From: Bradyrhizobium rifense
Lineage (GTDB): Bacteria; Pseudomonadota; Alphaproteobacteria; Rhizobiales; Xanthobacteraceae
Direction: 5' to 3'
DNA length: 64,000 nucleotides
Assembly (NCBI RefSeq): GCF_008123425.1
Contig: NZ_VSSS01000017.1
Coordinates: 1-64,000, forward strand
Below are positions 19,296-27,571 of the stretch, piece by piece. A model generated the notes under the pieces. That model was not told the DNA's origin, did no database searches, and saw only the letters and a program-made list of their open reading frames with translations. The position numbers were made by a program, and so were the translations under genes. Position 1 is the stretch's first letter. Every line of letters begins with the position of its first letter.

Positions 19296-19316
19296 AATCT
19301 TTACACTGTAAATATT
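19296..19316. promoter_or_regulatory. TetR-type operator palindrome 4
   Basis: AATCTTTAC and GTAAATATT flank ACT, one arm mismatch. It ends 18 bp before the TetR start, so it fits autoregulation of the divergent promoter pair. Confidence 0.8.
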
Positions 19317-19334
19317 GCGTCATATAGCTTGTAA

Positions 19335-20060
19335 ATGGCCAAGAGCAACACCACCGGCGAAACGGCGCGAAGCCCGCGCATCCCGAAAAAGACACCGCCA
19401 GCATCACGCCCGGCGCGCCGCGCGGCGAGCGCGAAGGCCGAGACGCCGTATCACCACGGCGCCTTGCGCGAGGCGCTGCTGCGGGCGGCCGAACGGGTGC
19501 TGGAGCGCGATGGGCTCGCTGGCCTGACGCTGCGCGCGGTGGCGCGCGAGGCGGGCGTCTCGCATGCCGCGCCGACGCATCATTTCGGCGATCTCACCGG
19601 CCTCGTCAGCGAGCTCGCCGCGATCGGCTTTCGCCAGTTCAACGCGGCGATGGCCTCGGCCTGCGATGCCGCCACCTCGCCGCTGGAGCGGGCGCTGGCG
19701 CGGCCCAAGGCCTATGTCGCCTACGCCCAGGCCCATCCCGGCATGTACGGTCTGATGTTCCGCACCGAGCGGCTCGACTATTCCAGACCCTCGCTGCACG
19801 AGGCCGCGGAATCCTCGTTTGCCGGACTCGCCAATGCCATCGGCGCGATGCGGCAGGAGCCGATCAGCGGCGACGCGCTGACCATCGAGCAGGGCGCTGC
19901 GATCGCACGGGCCTGGTCGATGGTCCACGGCTTCACCATGCTGCTGCTCGACGGGCGGCTCGAGGATATTCTGGAGCGGCTGCCGGATGGCACGACGGCC
20001 GAGCAGCTGCTGGAAGCGATCCTGAAATCGACGGTAGCGGGAAAGCTGCCGCCCGCCTGA
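19335..20060 (+). CDS. TetR-family transcriptional regulator
   Basis: The 241-residue protein has a basic, Pro/Ala-rich N-terminal extension (about 40 residues), then the TetR DNA-binding helix-turn-helix: HHGALREALLRAAERVLERDGLAGLTLRAVAREAGVSHAAPTHHFGD (about residues 42-88). A C-terminal ligand-binding helical domain (TetR_C_33-like: AYAQAHPGMYGLMFR) follows. It is divergent from the carotenoid oxygenase operon, with two palindromes between them and two more before a neighbouring operon. It is probably the local repressor, released by a hydrophobic ligand. No clear ribosome site is seen before the ATG, so its translation may be weak. Confidence 0.92.
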   Translation: MAKSNTTGETARSPRIPKKTPPASRPARRAASAKAETPYHHGALREALLRAAERVLERDGLAGLTLRAVAREAGVSHAAPTHHFGDLTGLVSELAAIGFRQFNAAMASACDAATSPLERALARPKAYVAYAQAHPGMYGLMFRTERLDYSRPSLHEAAESSFAGLANAIGAMRQEPISGDALTIEQGAAIARAWSMVHGFTMLLLDGRLEDILERLPDGTTAEQLLEAILKSTVAGKLPPA

Positions 20061-20320
20061 TCGGACGAAACCTCCGCAACTCTCGTCATGCTTGCCCGTT
20101 CGGCCTAAGCAAGCTGTCGCGCCCAAGGATTGGGCATTGGCGGAAGACCGGGATCAGCGCAGGCGAGTGATGATGCGGAACTCGCGCGCATTGCGCATCT
20201 TCACTGTGGGCAAGGTTCAAACGCGCTTCCGATAGTCCTGACAGCGGCGCGGAATCGTTCTAGAAGAGCGGCTTCGCTTGGGCTCATGCAGCCTGGTTCG
20301 TGTCCTCGTCACACTTGATC

Positions 20321-20887
20321 ATGCCAGTCATCGCTTCCAGCAAATCCTATCGCGTCGGCCGTTCCAAGACCGGACTTGGTCTCTTCGCCACCATGCCGAT
20401 CAAGAAGGGCACCCGGATCATCCGTTATTTCGGACCGATCCTGGACTGCCGAATCCCTGCGCAGGACGACATCGAGAACAAATATCTGTTCGAGCTCAAT
20501 GGCCGCTGGACCATCGACGGCTCGGTGCGCAAGAACGTCGCCCGCTATATCAACCATTCCTGCCGGCCCAACGCCGAGTCGGACGTCCGTCCGCGCGAGC
20601 GCAAGGTGTTCATTCGCGCCATCAAGAACATCGAGCCGGGCGACGAGATCAACTACGATTACGGCACCGACTATTTCAAGGCCTATCTGAAGCCGATCGG
20701 CTGCAAGTGCCCGTCCTGCGAGAACAAGCGCAAGAAGCAGCGCGCCGAAGCCCGTGCCGAACGCGCCAAGGTGAAGGCGCGCGCGGAGCGCAAGGCGCAG
20801 AAGGCCGGTGCGAAAACCACCGCGGCGAAAAAGAAGAAGCTCAACGGCAAGCATTTTGCCGGCAAGGTCGGTCGCGCGAAGGCGTAG
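20321..20887 (+). CDS. SET-domain protein-lysine methyltransferase
   Basis: The 188-residue protein has a compact SET domain: YRVGRSKTGLGLFATMPIKKGTRI at the N-terminus, YINHSCRPNAES (about residues 82-93; the S-adenosylmethionine-binding NHSC motif) and EPGDEINYDYG (about 113-123). A post-SET-like CKCPSC follows, then a Lys/Arg/Ala-rich tail of about 50 residues that could bind nucleic acid. SET enzymes methylate protein lysines; bacterial targets are rarely known. I chose ATG 20321; a GTG at 20300 would add seven residues. No close neighbour suggests a partner. Confidence 0.87.
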   Translation: MPVIASSKSYRVGRSKTGLGLFATMPIKKGTRIIRYFGPILDCRIPAQDDIENKYLFELNGRWTIDGSVRKNVARYINHSCRPNAESDVRPRERKVFIRAIKNIEPGDEINYDYGTDYFKAYLKPIGCKCPSCENKRKKQRAEARAERAKVKARAERKAQKAGAKTTAAKKKKLNGKHFAGKVGRAKA

Positions 20888-20942
20888 CTTCCGTTCGGCC
20901 GCAAGCCGGACTCTATGGCAGTCCTCAGGCATCGCCCTATCA

Positions 20943-21073
20943 CCGTCACCCTGAGGTGGCCGCCTCTTCGGCGGCCCTCGAAGGGCGACGGCCCGGTTGT
21001 ATCTGGGCCGTTCATCCTTCGAGGCTCCCCGTGCGACGCGTTGCGTCGCGCGGCTCGCGCCTCAAGATGACGG
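20943..21073. repeat. Palindromic intergenic repeat R3
   Basis: The outer arms CCGTCACCCTGAGG and CCTCAAGATGACGG and inner arms CCTCGAAGGGCGACGGCCC and GGGCCGTTCATCCTTCGAGG pair into a long imperfect hairpin. It lies between convergent genes and is a different family from R1 and R2. One copy was seen in this window. Confidence 0.75.
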
Positions 21074-21082
21074 AATTGCGCA

Positions 21083-21481
21083 TCACGCCGCCACCACACT
21101 CCCGCTCTTCCGCAAGCCCACATATTGCAGCTCGGCGAACACACCGGTCGCAATCGCCTGCGCCACAACCATGAGCTCGCCGGCGAGGTTCGGCGACACT
21201 GCGCCGGAGAACAAAAGCGCGATGCTGCCGACCGTCCAGGCGGCGTTGCCGACCACGACAAGCAGCACGAGTGGCCTTGGCACCGCTGTGCGCGAGGCGA
21301 GCCAGCCGACCAGTGCGGTATAGGCGATCAGAAACAGGCCGGTTTCGCGCAACAGCGCCTCGGGCAGGTTGAACAGCGTCGCGAATGCGCCGGCGCCGAA
21401 AGTGAAGCCGAGCGCGGCGACACCGCTGAAGACGGCGTCAGCGAGCAGTGCACGGCGCAGGAAGGTCGATGCGTCGATCAT
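21083..21481 (-). CDS. Small four-helix membrane protein
   Basis: The 132-residue protein has four hydrophobic helices (about residues 12-32, 44-62, 68-92 and 98-118). The sequence starts MIDASTFLRRALLADAVFSG and includes NAAWTVGSIALLFSG. It resembles widespread small integral membrane proteins of unknown function. It follows the 76-residue gene by 36 bp on the same strand. Confidence 0.75.
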   Translation of the reverse strand: MIDASTFLRRALLADAVFSGVAALGFTFGAGAFATLFNLPEALLRETGLFLIAYTALVGWLASRTAVPRPLVLLVVVGNAAWTVGSIALLFSGAVSPNLAGELMVVAQAIATGVFAELQYVGLRKSGSVVAA

Positions 21482-21517
21482 CAGAGGTCTCCATGGTTGG
21501 GTTGGCTTGGGGTGAGC

Positions 21518-21748
21518 TCAATGCAATCCACGCCACCAGGCGCGGAGCAGGCGGGCGAGGCGGAACGGGCAGAGGCTTCTGCCAACGCTGTGCTCGAAGG
21601 CGATGACCTGCGCGACGACATAGTCGCCTGTCGAATGCACCAGCGGCTCCGGCATGTTGAGGCTGCGCGCCAGCATCCGGGTCGCGAACGCCATGGCCCA
21701 GGGAAGAAGGTGGTCTGCAAGGGTGCGGTAGAGCAGCAGCGCGATCAT
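21518..21748 (-). CDS. Small hypothetical protein
   Basis: A 76-residue product starting MIALLLYRTLADHLLPWAMA. Two ATG codons lie 6 bp apart; AGGAG is 7 bases before the second (21748) but only one base before the first, so the second is preferred. The protein is basic and amphipathic, with no recognised family. It is probably co-transcribed with the membrane protein gene at 21083-21481. Confidence 0.65.
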   Translation of the reverse strand: MIALLLYRTLADHLLPWAMAFATRMLARSLNMPEPLVHSTGDYVVAQVIAFEHSVGRSLCPFRLARLLRAWWRGLH

Positions 21749-21827
21749 GGTCATTCTCCTGTGCTCAGGAAGATGCGCTGGTCGGGGGCCCAATTCGATT
21801 ACCTCGGGGGTAAGACAGGCCCCTATT

Positions 21828-22379
21828 CGAGACCGTCCCGAAACCATCGCGCTACCCGAAAGATGGGTCGGTTACCTGAAGGATCGATTCGGAAAGCTCT
21901 ACCGGCAAGACATCAAGCGCCCTGATGTGCTTGCCTTCTTCCGGGCGATGCAGGCTGAAGGTAGGTTAGAGACTCGCGACCGAGTCCATAGTATCGGTGA
22001 GCAAGTCTGCGACTATGCCGACCTCGAAGGCGATGGCTACAATCCGTTCCGTGCCTGCAAGAAGCAACTCAGTGTCAACGTCTCGACACCACGGCCTGGC
22101 GTCACTGAGCCGCAGGATGTGGTCCGTCTCTTCAGACTGATTATGCCGCCATGGGAGAAGGCCAGATTTGGCGACGTGGTCGGTGATGCCCTTCGGGTCG
22201 ATGCATTGACGATCCCCCGCCCCGGGATGATCAACGACATGGAATGGACCGAAGTCGACTGGGACTCTAAACGCTGGACCATCCCGGCGGTAAAGATGAA
22301 AACCGGATGGGACCATGTGCCACTATCAATGAGGGTGTTCGCAGATTCGGTCGCCGCTTGTCGGAAGCGCTCGGCTTAA
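21828..22379 (+). pseudogene. Truncated tyrosine-type integrase
   Basis: The frame reads as the core-binding and start of the catalytic domain of a P4-type phage/island integrase: LYRQDIKRPDVLAFFRAMQ, ETRDRVHSIGEQVCDYA, and then RPGMINDMEWTEVDWDSKRW and IPAVKMK...HVPLS. The catalytic Arg is in RPG. The protein stops soon after HVPLS, so the HxxR and Tyr parts are absent, and the N-terminus also lacks a normal start. The frame overlaps the 5' end of the divergent small gene. It looks like a remnant of an integrated element and lies at the change from core-like to accessory genes. Confidence 0.75.
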
Positions 22380-22725
22380 CGGTATGATCGTAGATATCTT
22401 GCCTGCCGAATCGACGATTGCCTCCAAGCGTAATCGAAGCGGCTCCGATTAGATTGTGAATATCGGCCAAGCGCGGATCAACGGCGCACGCGCATCCACC
22501 TCTCATTCAGGCTATTGACGCTATTGGGAAAACGCCCGGAAAGGGTGCTTTGGACCGATTGCGGCCTAATTGGGCGCCCAAGTTTTCGGCACAATAAGCC
22601 CTTGGTTCCGCCCAATCGAGCCGAGATTCCTGCCCCAAATGTAAACATACGTTCACCCGCAATGAGAGGCCGGTTGCACTCAGACTTGGAGGTGCTGGGG
22701 GCACTCACCACGAAGGGGAAGCGAT
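22380..22725. other. Lower-GC gap after integrase remnant
   Basis: This 346 bp stretch has visibly lower GC than the flanks and contains no convincing gene. It probably includes degraded island DNA and the promoter for the TIM-barrel gene that follows. A GGGGAAG ribosome site sits at its end. Confidence 0.5.
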
Positions 22726-23907
22726 TTGACACTACACTACACCGCAGGCAACAACATCAATGCGCAGGGCACCTACACGCCAGCTGCGGCGGGCTTCAAC
22801 CTGGCCGATGTTTCGTCGGTCGACGAGCTGAATGCATTGCCCGCTAATGTGAAAGGTATGGTTTACCTTGATCAAGGGGACGGCGTTACCCAGAGCTTCA
22901 TCGATGCTCTGAAGCCCTACGTCGGTAACTCGAAGGTCTACGCCTTCTACCTCAAGGATGAGCCGGATCCCACGGGCCAGTACAATACGCTGGTGACGGC
23001 GGCCAACCTCAAGGCAGAGTCCGATTATATCCACGCCAACTTTCCCGGCGCGAAGACCTTCATCACCATGATGAACATGGGGTCTTCGGAGAATCCGACC
23101 TTCGCGAATACCTACAATCCGGCCAATACCCACATCGATCTGTTCGGCATCGATCCGTACCCGGTGCGGTCGGACATGAGCACCGTCGATTACAGCATGA
23201 TCGACAAGGCCGTGGCCGCCGCCGAGTCCGCGGGGATTTCGGTGGACCATATTGTCCCGGTGTTCCAGACCTTCGGCGGCGGCAACTGGGCCGACGACAG
23301 CGGAGGTCATTACGTGATGCCGACGGCCGCGCAGGAACAGACGATGCTCGCTCATTGGGCAGCGGCTGTGCCAAATCCGGCCTTCGATTACGCCTATGCC
23401 TGGGGTTCGCAAAATGGCGATACGGCACTCGAGAGTTCGTCCGCGTTGCAGAGCGTTTTCCTGCAGCACAATACCGGCACGAGCACGACGGCCGGAGGCA
23501 CCACCGGAAGCACCACCGGAAGCACGACAGGTAGTTCGGGCGGAAGCACGACGACCGGGACCGGGTCGACCGGTGGTACGACCACCGGCTCGAGCAGCGG
23601 CACCGGTACCACCACGGGCAGCGGTACCACCACCGGTGGCACGACCACGGGCTCGACCAGCGGCAGTTCGTCCGGCGGTTCGACATCGACGACGACCGAT
23701 GGTAGCCATCACCACCACCATCACGGGCTCGATTTCTCGCAGCTTACGACCAGTGCAACGGCGACTTCGCCTGCAGCCGTGACCACGTCCACGACGCAGA
23801 CTGCGACCGCAACTGCAAGCGGCGCAACGGATACGACCACCGATGCCGGGACTCATCTGATCGATATGATCGGCCACCACACCGACCATCACGGCTGGCA
23901 CCTCTGA
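22726..23907 (+). CDS. TIM-barrel protein with Ser/Thr/Gly linker and His-rich tail
   Basis: The 393-residue protein begins at TTG 22726 after GGGGAAG, with no signal peptide. Residues 1-250 form a likely TIM-barrel of glycoside-hydrolase type: NLADVSS, KVYAFYLKDEPDPTG, NFPGAKTFITMM, HIDLFGIDPYPVRSD, FQTFGGGNWADD and YAWGSQNGD. Residues about 252-325 are a Thr/Ser/Gly low-complexity linker, then six consecutive His and a His/Asp-rich end. The barrel is a clear paralogue of the product of 39633-40544. The absence of a signal peptide and the adjacent type I secretion genes suggest a secreted substrate. Enzyme activity is inference. Confidence 0.75.
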   Translation: MTLHYTAGNNINAQGTYTPAAAGFNLADVSSVDELNALPANVKGMVYLDQGDGVTQSFIDALKPYVGNSKVYAFYLKDEPDPTGQYNTLVTAANLKAESDYIHANFPGAKTFITMMNMGSSENPTFANTYNPANTHIDLFGIDPYPVRSDMSTVDYSMIDKAVAAAESAGISVDHIVPVFQTFGGGNWADDSGGHYVMPTAAQEQTMLAHWAAAVPNPAFDYAYAWGSQNGDTALESSSALQSVFLQHNTGTSTTAGGTTGSTTGSTTGSSGGSTTTGTGSTGGTTTGSSSGTGTTTGSGTTTGGTTTGSTSGSSSGGSTSTTTDGSHHHHHHGLDFSQLTTSATATSPAAVTTSTTQTATATASGATDTTTDAGTHLIDMIGHHTDHHGWHL

Positions 23908-23935
23908 GTTTGGGGACGGTCTAAGTCAACAGAGA

Positions 23936-23963
23936 CATACGCGGGGCGCACGCCCCGCGTATG
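23936..23963. terminator. Hairpin between TIM-barrel gene and type I ATPase gene
   Basis: CATACGCGGGGCG and CGCCCCGCGTATG are perfect 13-base arms with a CA loop, 29 bases after the stop. No T-run follows. The same CATACG ends occur in the hairpin at 52460. Confidence 0.65.
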
Positions 23964-24113
23964 AGAATCACCTAGGGTGACCGTTGGCGGCCGCACTGGC
24001 CGCGAGTTGGGGTGGCATTCTGCGCACTGCGGAATGTTGGAATGCGAGCGTCAACGCTCGATCGCATGCAAATTTCAACCGCTTGCCGCTGCCCCACCAA
24101 GGGCCGCCCGGAT

Positions 24114-25910
24114 ATGCACATGTACGCTTCGGCAAAGGTCTCCGCGCTCGCGGAGGGATTTCGTCAAATACGTCCCGGCCTCCTCGCAGCCGGCGGACTA
24201 TCGATTTTCATAAACCTGCTGGTGTTCGTCTCTCCGCTCTACACCATGCAAATCTACGATCGCGTGCTGACCAGCCGGAACGGAATGACTCTCCTGCTGC
24301 TCTCGCTGATCGCGCTCGCGCTCTTCGTCAGCTACGCGACGCTGGAGCATTTTCGCAGCCGGATCCTCGTGCAAATCGGGATCAGGTTCGACCAGCTTCT
24401 CTCGGGAGAGGTCTTTGAGACCGCGCTCGGGCAATCCCTGACCACGGGCAGCTCGCATCATGTCCAGCTGCTTCGCGACGTGGACACTCTGCGCGAAGTC
24501 TTGTCGGGGGGGGTGATCACGTCGCTCATGGACGTGCCGTGGACGCCGATATTCCTGGCAATATGCTTCCTGCTCCATCCCTTGATCGGCCTGGTTGCCC
24601 TCATCGGTGCGGTTATCATCCTTTCGCTGGCCTTCCTCAACGAGCGCGCCACCAAGGCGCCGCTCATTGCGGCCGCATCGAAAAATCTTCATGCCCTGGA
24701 CCGATTGACATCCTCGCTCCGCAACGCCGAGGCCATCCGAGCGCTTGGTATGGGACCTGCCGTGCGCAGCGCCTGGAGCTCCACACATGGCGAGGCACTT
24801 CTCGACGGCGCCCGTGCGGGCGAGCGCGGTGGTACGCTCCTTGCGATCTCCAAGTTCCTGCGGATGGCCCTTCAGGTGTCGATCATGGGTGTGGGAGCCT
24901 ATCTCGCGATCCAGCAGGAGATCTCGGGAGGCGTTCTGTTCGCGGCTTCGCTCATCATGGGGCGCGCGCTTGCGCCGGTGGAAGCGGCCGTATCGCAGTG
25001 GAAAGCCATCGTTGTCGCGCGTACATCATATGCGCGGCTCGATGCCGCGCTCCGGACCCGGGCCGCAGAGCGGCCGCCGACCCGGCTGCCGCAGCTGGCC
25101 GGTGAAGTCTCGGTCGAAGCCGTGACGGTCCTCGTACCCGGATCGCAAATGCCGGCGGTGGCAGACGTGTCTTTCCGTCTGGCTCCCGGCGAAATTGTTG
25201 CCGTCGTTGGTCAGTCCGGCTCCGGCAAATCAACGCTGGCACGAGCGCTGGTCGGTGCGTGGCCCGTCGTTCGCGGTTGCGTGCGCATCGATGGCAACGA
25301 CACGAGGCATTTCGATGCCAATTTCCTCGGGCAGCGTCTCGGGTATCTTCCGCAGGACGTCGAATTGTTTGCCGGCTCCGTGCGCGACAATATCGCCCGG
25401 TTCCGCGATGATGCGACAGACGAGGCGGTTGTCGAGGCTGCGCAACTGGCGTCCGCGCATGCCATGATCCAGCGGCTTCCGAAGGGCTATGACACCGTCA
25501 TTGGCGATAATGGCGCGGGCCTTTCGGGCGGCCAGCGACAGCGTATCGGATTGGCGCGTGCGTTGTTCGGCAAGCCGGTGCTGGTCGTGCTCGACGAGCC
25601 GAATGCCAATTTGGATGGAGACGGCGACCGCGCGCTGGCCGATGCGATCCAGGAGCTCCGGAAGCAGGGGGTGACCGTCGTGATCATCAATCATCGCCCC
25701 AATCTGCTTGCCCTCGTCGACAAGATCGTCTTCATGAACGAGGGTCGCCTCGGCCGGTTCGGCACACGCGACGAACTTCTTCCTGCGCTGCTGGGGCAAG
25801 CCGTCACGCCGATGCATCGCGAAGCGCGAGTGCCGGCCGATCGCCGCGCCGAAGGCGCCCCCCGGTATCTCTCGAATTCGGTGCGGCCCGTGCACGCGAC
25901 GAGGCAATGA
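24114..25910 (+). CDS. Type I secretion ABC transporter (PrtD-like)
   Basis: The 598-residue protein has a five- to six-helix membrane domain (about residues 20-300) and a nucleotide-binding domain with Walker A GQSGSGKST, signature LSGGQRQRIGLARAL, Walker B VLVVLDEPNANLD and the switch His in NHRP. Length and sequence fit the PrtD/HasD family, which lacks a C39 domain. I chose ATG 24114, with AAGGG upstream, over a 34-residue longer frame. It overlaps the fusion-protein gene by ATGA. A likely substrate is the upstream TIM-barrel protein or the giant protein at 57883. Confidence 0.92.
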   Translation: MHMYASAKVSALAEGFRQIRPGLLAAGGLSIFINLLVFVSPLYTMQIYDRVLTSRNGMTLLLLSLIALALFVSYATLEHFRSRILVQIGIRFDQLLSGEVFETALGQSLTTGSSHHVQLLRDVDTLREVLSGGVITSLMDVPWTPIFLAICFLLHPLIGLVALIGAVIILSLAFLNERATKAPLIAAASKNLHALDRLTSSLRNAEAIRALGMGPAVRSAWSSTHGEALLDGARAGERGGTLLAISKFLRMALQVSIMGVGAYLAIQQEISGGVLFAASLIMGRALAPVEAAVSQWKAIVVARTSYARLDAALRTRAAERPPTRLPQLAGEVSVEAVTVLVPGSQMPAVADVSFRLAPGEIVAVVGQSGSGKSTLARALVGAWPVVRGCVRIDGNDTRHFDANFLGQRLGYLPQDVELFAGSVRDNIARFRDDATDEAVVEAAQLASAHAMIQRLPKGYDTVIGDNGAGLSGGQRQRIGLARALFGKPVLVVLDEPNANLDGDGDRALADAIQELRKQGVTVVIINHRPNLLALVDKIVFMNEGRLGRFGTRDELLPALLGQAVTPMHREARVPADRRAEGAPRYLSNSVRPVHATRQ

Positions 25911-27412
25911 TGGACGACAACATGATGTCGCTTGAAGAGAGCACTCGTCATATCGAATTCACGGAGCTCATGAAGCGCTTGAGCGGGAGTGGCAAGACTC
26001 AAAGGGTCAATGCCGTGCGCAGCGGCATCGCCAGCCTGCGGTCGCAGGCAAGGCGGCTTGTCCCCCTTGTGAGGGCAATGCGATCGATCCCATCGAATTG
26101 GAACGCGCGGCCAGATCATGGTGGCCCGTCTGGCGACTGGCATGCCCCAGCGCGACGGGGCTTTGCCGTCGTGTTCTTCACGTTCGCCGTATTCGGCGGT
26201 TGGGCCGCGCTGGCCTCGATCGATGGTGCGGTGGTGGCCACGGGGTCGGTGGTCGTCGAGAGCGATAAGAAGGCGGTGCAGCACCTCGAGGGCGGCATCG
26301 TGCAGAGCCTGATGGTGAGCGGCGACTCTCACGTCGCCGAGGGGCAGGTCCTGTTGCGGCTCGATTCAACCCAGGAACGCGCGAAAGAGGGGATCGCGCG
26401 CTCGGCCGTTTATTCGGCGATTGGCGAGGAGGCGCGCCTGCAGGCTGAAGCCGCGGGAAGCGACAAGATCGCATTTCCTGCCGAACTGACTCAGAATGCT
26501 TCCGATCCAGCGGCGCAGCGGGCGATGGGCGACCAGAAACGGCGTTTTGACGAACGCCGCGCTGCGCGAAAAATCGAGATATCGATTCTTGAAGAGCGCA
26601 TTGCGCAGGCGCAGCGGCAGATTCAGGGAAATGATGCGCAGAGCAAGGCGACACGGGCGCAGTTCGATAGCGTGAGCCAGGAATACGCGAAGCTCAAGCC
26701 GCTCGCCGATCAGGGGATCGTTGCGTTCGCACGCGTCGCAACTCTCGAGCGCAGCAAGTCCGAGCTCGATGGCAAGATCGGTGCTTACGAGGCCGACATC
26801 GCACGCTACGGGCGCGCGATCGACGAGTCGCGGTTGCAGATCGAGCAGGTCGGACAGAAAGTCCTGGAGGAAGCGACCGGCAAGCTGACCGAGACGAGGG
26901 CGCAACTTGCCGATGCGCGCGAGAAGCTGCGGGCCACCGACGATGTTCTGGCTCGGATGGAGGTGCGTGCGCCGCGCTCCGGACGCATTGTGAATTTGAA
27001 GGTGCATACGGTGGGAGCGGTGGTCAAGGCCGGCGACGTTCTGATGGAGGTCGTTCCCGACAACGACGTGCTCGTGGTCGCGGCAAGGGTGTCGTCCCTC
27101 GACATCAATCATGTGCAGGTTGGTCTGCCCACGGAAATCCGGCTTCCCTCGTTCAAGGCTCGCTCCACCCCGATCGCCGTAGGCGAGGTCCTGTCGATCG
27201 CAGCCGATGCGGTTCGCGATGAAGCGACGCATCAACCCTATTACGAAGTCAAGGTCTCGGTTGAGGTGGCGAAATTCCCCGAGACGATCCGGGAAAAGCT
27301 CAAGCCCGGAATGATGGCCGACGTTCTCATCGCGACCGGGGAACGCACCGTGCTGGCCTATCTCACGCAACCGATGACGGACGCGATACGTCGCGGCATG
27401 CGGGAGAACTAG
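25907..27412 (+). CDS. Type I secretion membrane fusion protein (HlyD family)
   Basis: The 501-residue protein has a cytoplasmic N-terminus of about 85 residues, one membrane helix (GFAVVFFTFAVFGGWAAL), the biotinyl-lipoyl-like motif GSVVVESDKKAVQHLEGGIV, a long coiled coil (about residues 160-350) and the C-terminal HlyD signature VRAPRSGRIVNLKVHTVGAVV followed by LKPGMMADVLI. It links the inner-membrane ATPase to an outer-membrane TolC-like channel. It overlaps the ATPase stop (ATGA). Its TAG stop starts repeat R2b. No TolC gene is in the window. Confidence 0.92.
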   Translation: MMDDNMMSLEESTRHIEFTELMKRLSGSGKTQRVNAVRSGIASLRSQARRLVPLVRAMRSIPSNWNARPDHGGPSGDWHAPARRGFAVVFFTFAVFGGWAALASIDGAVVATGSVVVESDKKAVQHLEGGIVQSLMVSGDSHVAEGQVLLRLDSTQERAKEGIARSAVYSAIGEEARLQAEAAGSDKIAFPAELTQNASDPAAQRAMGDQKRRFDERRAARKIEISILEERIAQAQRQIQGNDAQSKATRAQFDSVSQEYAKLKPLADQGIVAFARVATLERSKSELDGKIGAYEADIARYGRAIDESRLQIEQVGQKVLEEATGKLTETRAQLADAREKLRATDDVLARMEVRAPRSGRIVNLKVHTVGAVVKAGDVLMEVVPDNDVLVVAARVSSLDINHVQVGLPTEIRLPSFKARSTPIAVGEVLSIAADAVRDEATHQPYYEVKVSVEVAKFPETIREKLKPGMMADVLIATGERTVLAYLTQPMTDAIRRGMREN

Positions 27413-27470
27413 AGCGTTTTCGAGCGATGTGGATACCGGTTCGCGTCAAGAAAACGCGTCAAAACAAGAA
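27410..27470. repeat. Repeat R2, copy b, supplying the HlyD-family stop codon
   Basis: The element is almost identical to 10146-10206 (about 3 differences seen). It also begins with TAG, which is the stop codon of the upstream gene. Confidence 0.85.
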
Positions 27471-27471
27471 T

Positions 27472-27514
27472 CTAGAGCCCCGTTCCGATTCCATCGGAAC
27501 GGGAAAGGCTCTAG
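27472..27514. terminator. Hairpin after the type I secretion operon
   Basis: CTAGAGCC and GGCTCTAG enclose the inner arms CCCGTTCCGAT and ATCGGAACGGG with a TCC loop. It directly follows R2b, in the convergent gap before the VasI-like gene, and could end transcription from both sides. Confidence 0.65.
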
Positions 27515-27571
27515 TGCGCAGAAGTGAGGGAGCGGGGGAGGCGGCCGATCTCTGATCAGATCGGCGCTTTC

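Noticed and set aside
23700..23730. Six consecutive His codons that could be taken for an engineered tag
   Set aside because: They are embedded in a naturally His/Asp-rich tail with no vector-like sequence around them.
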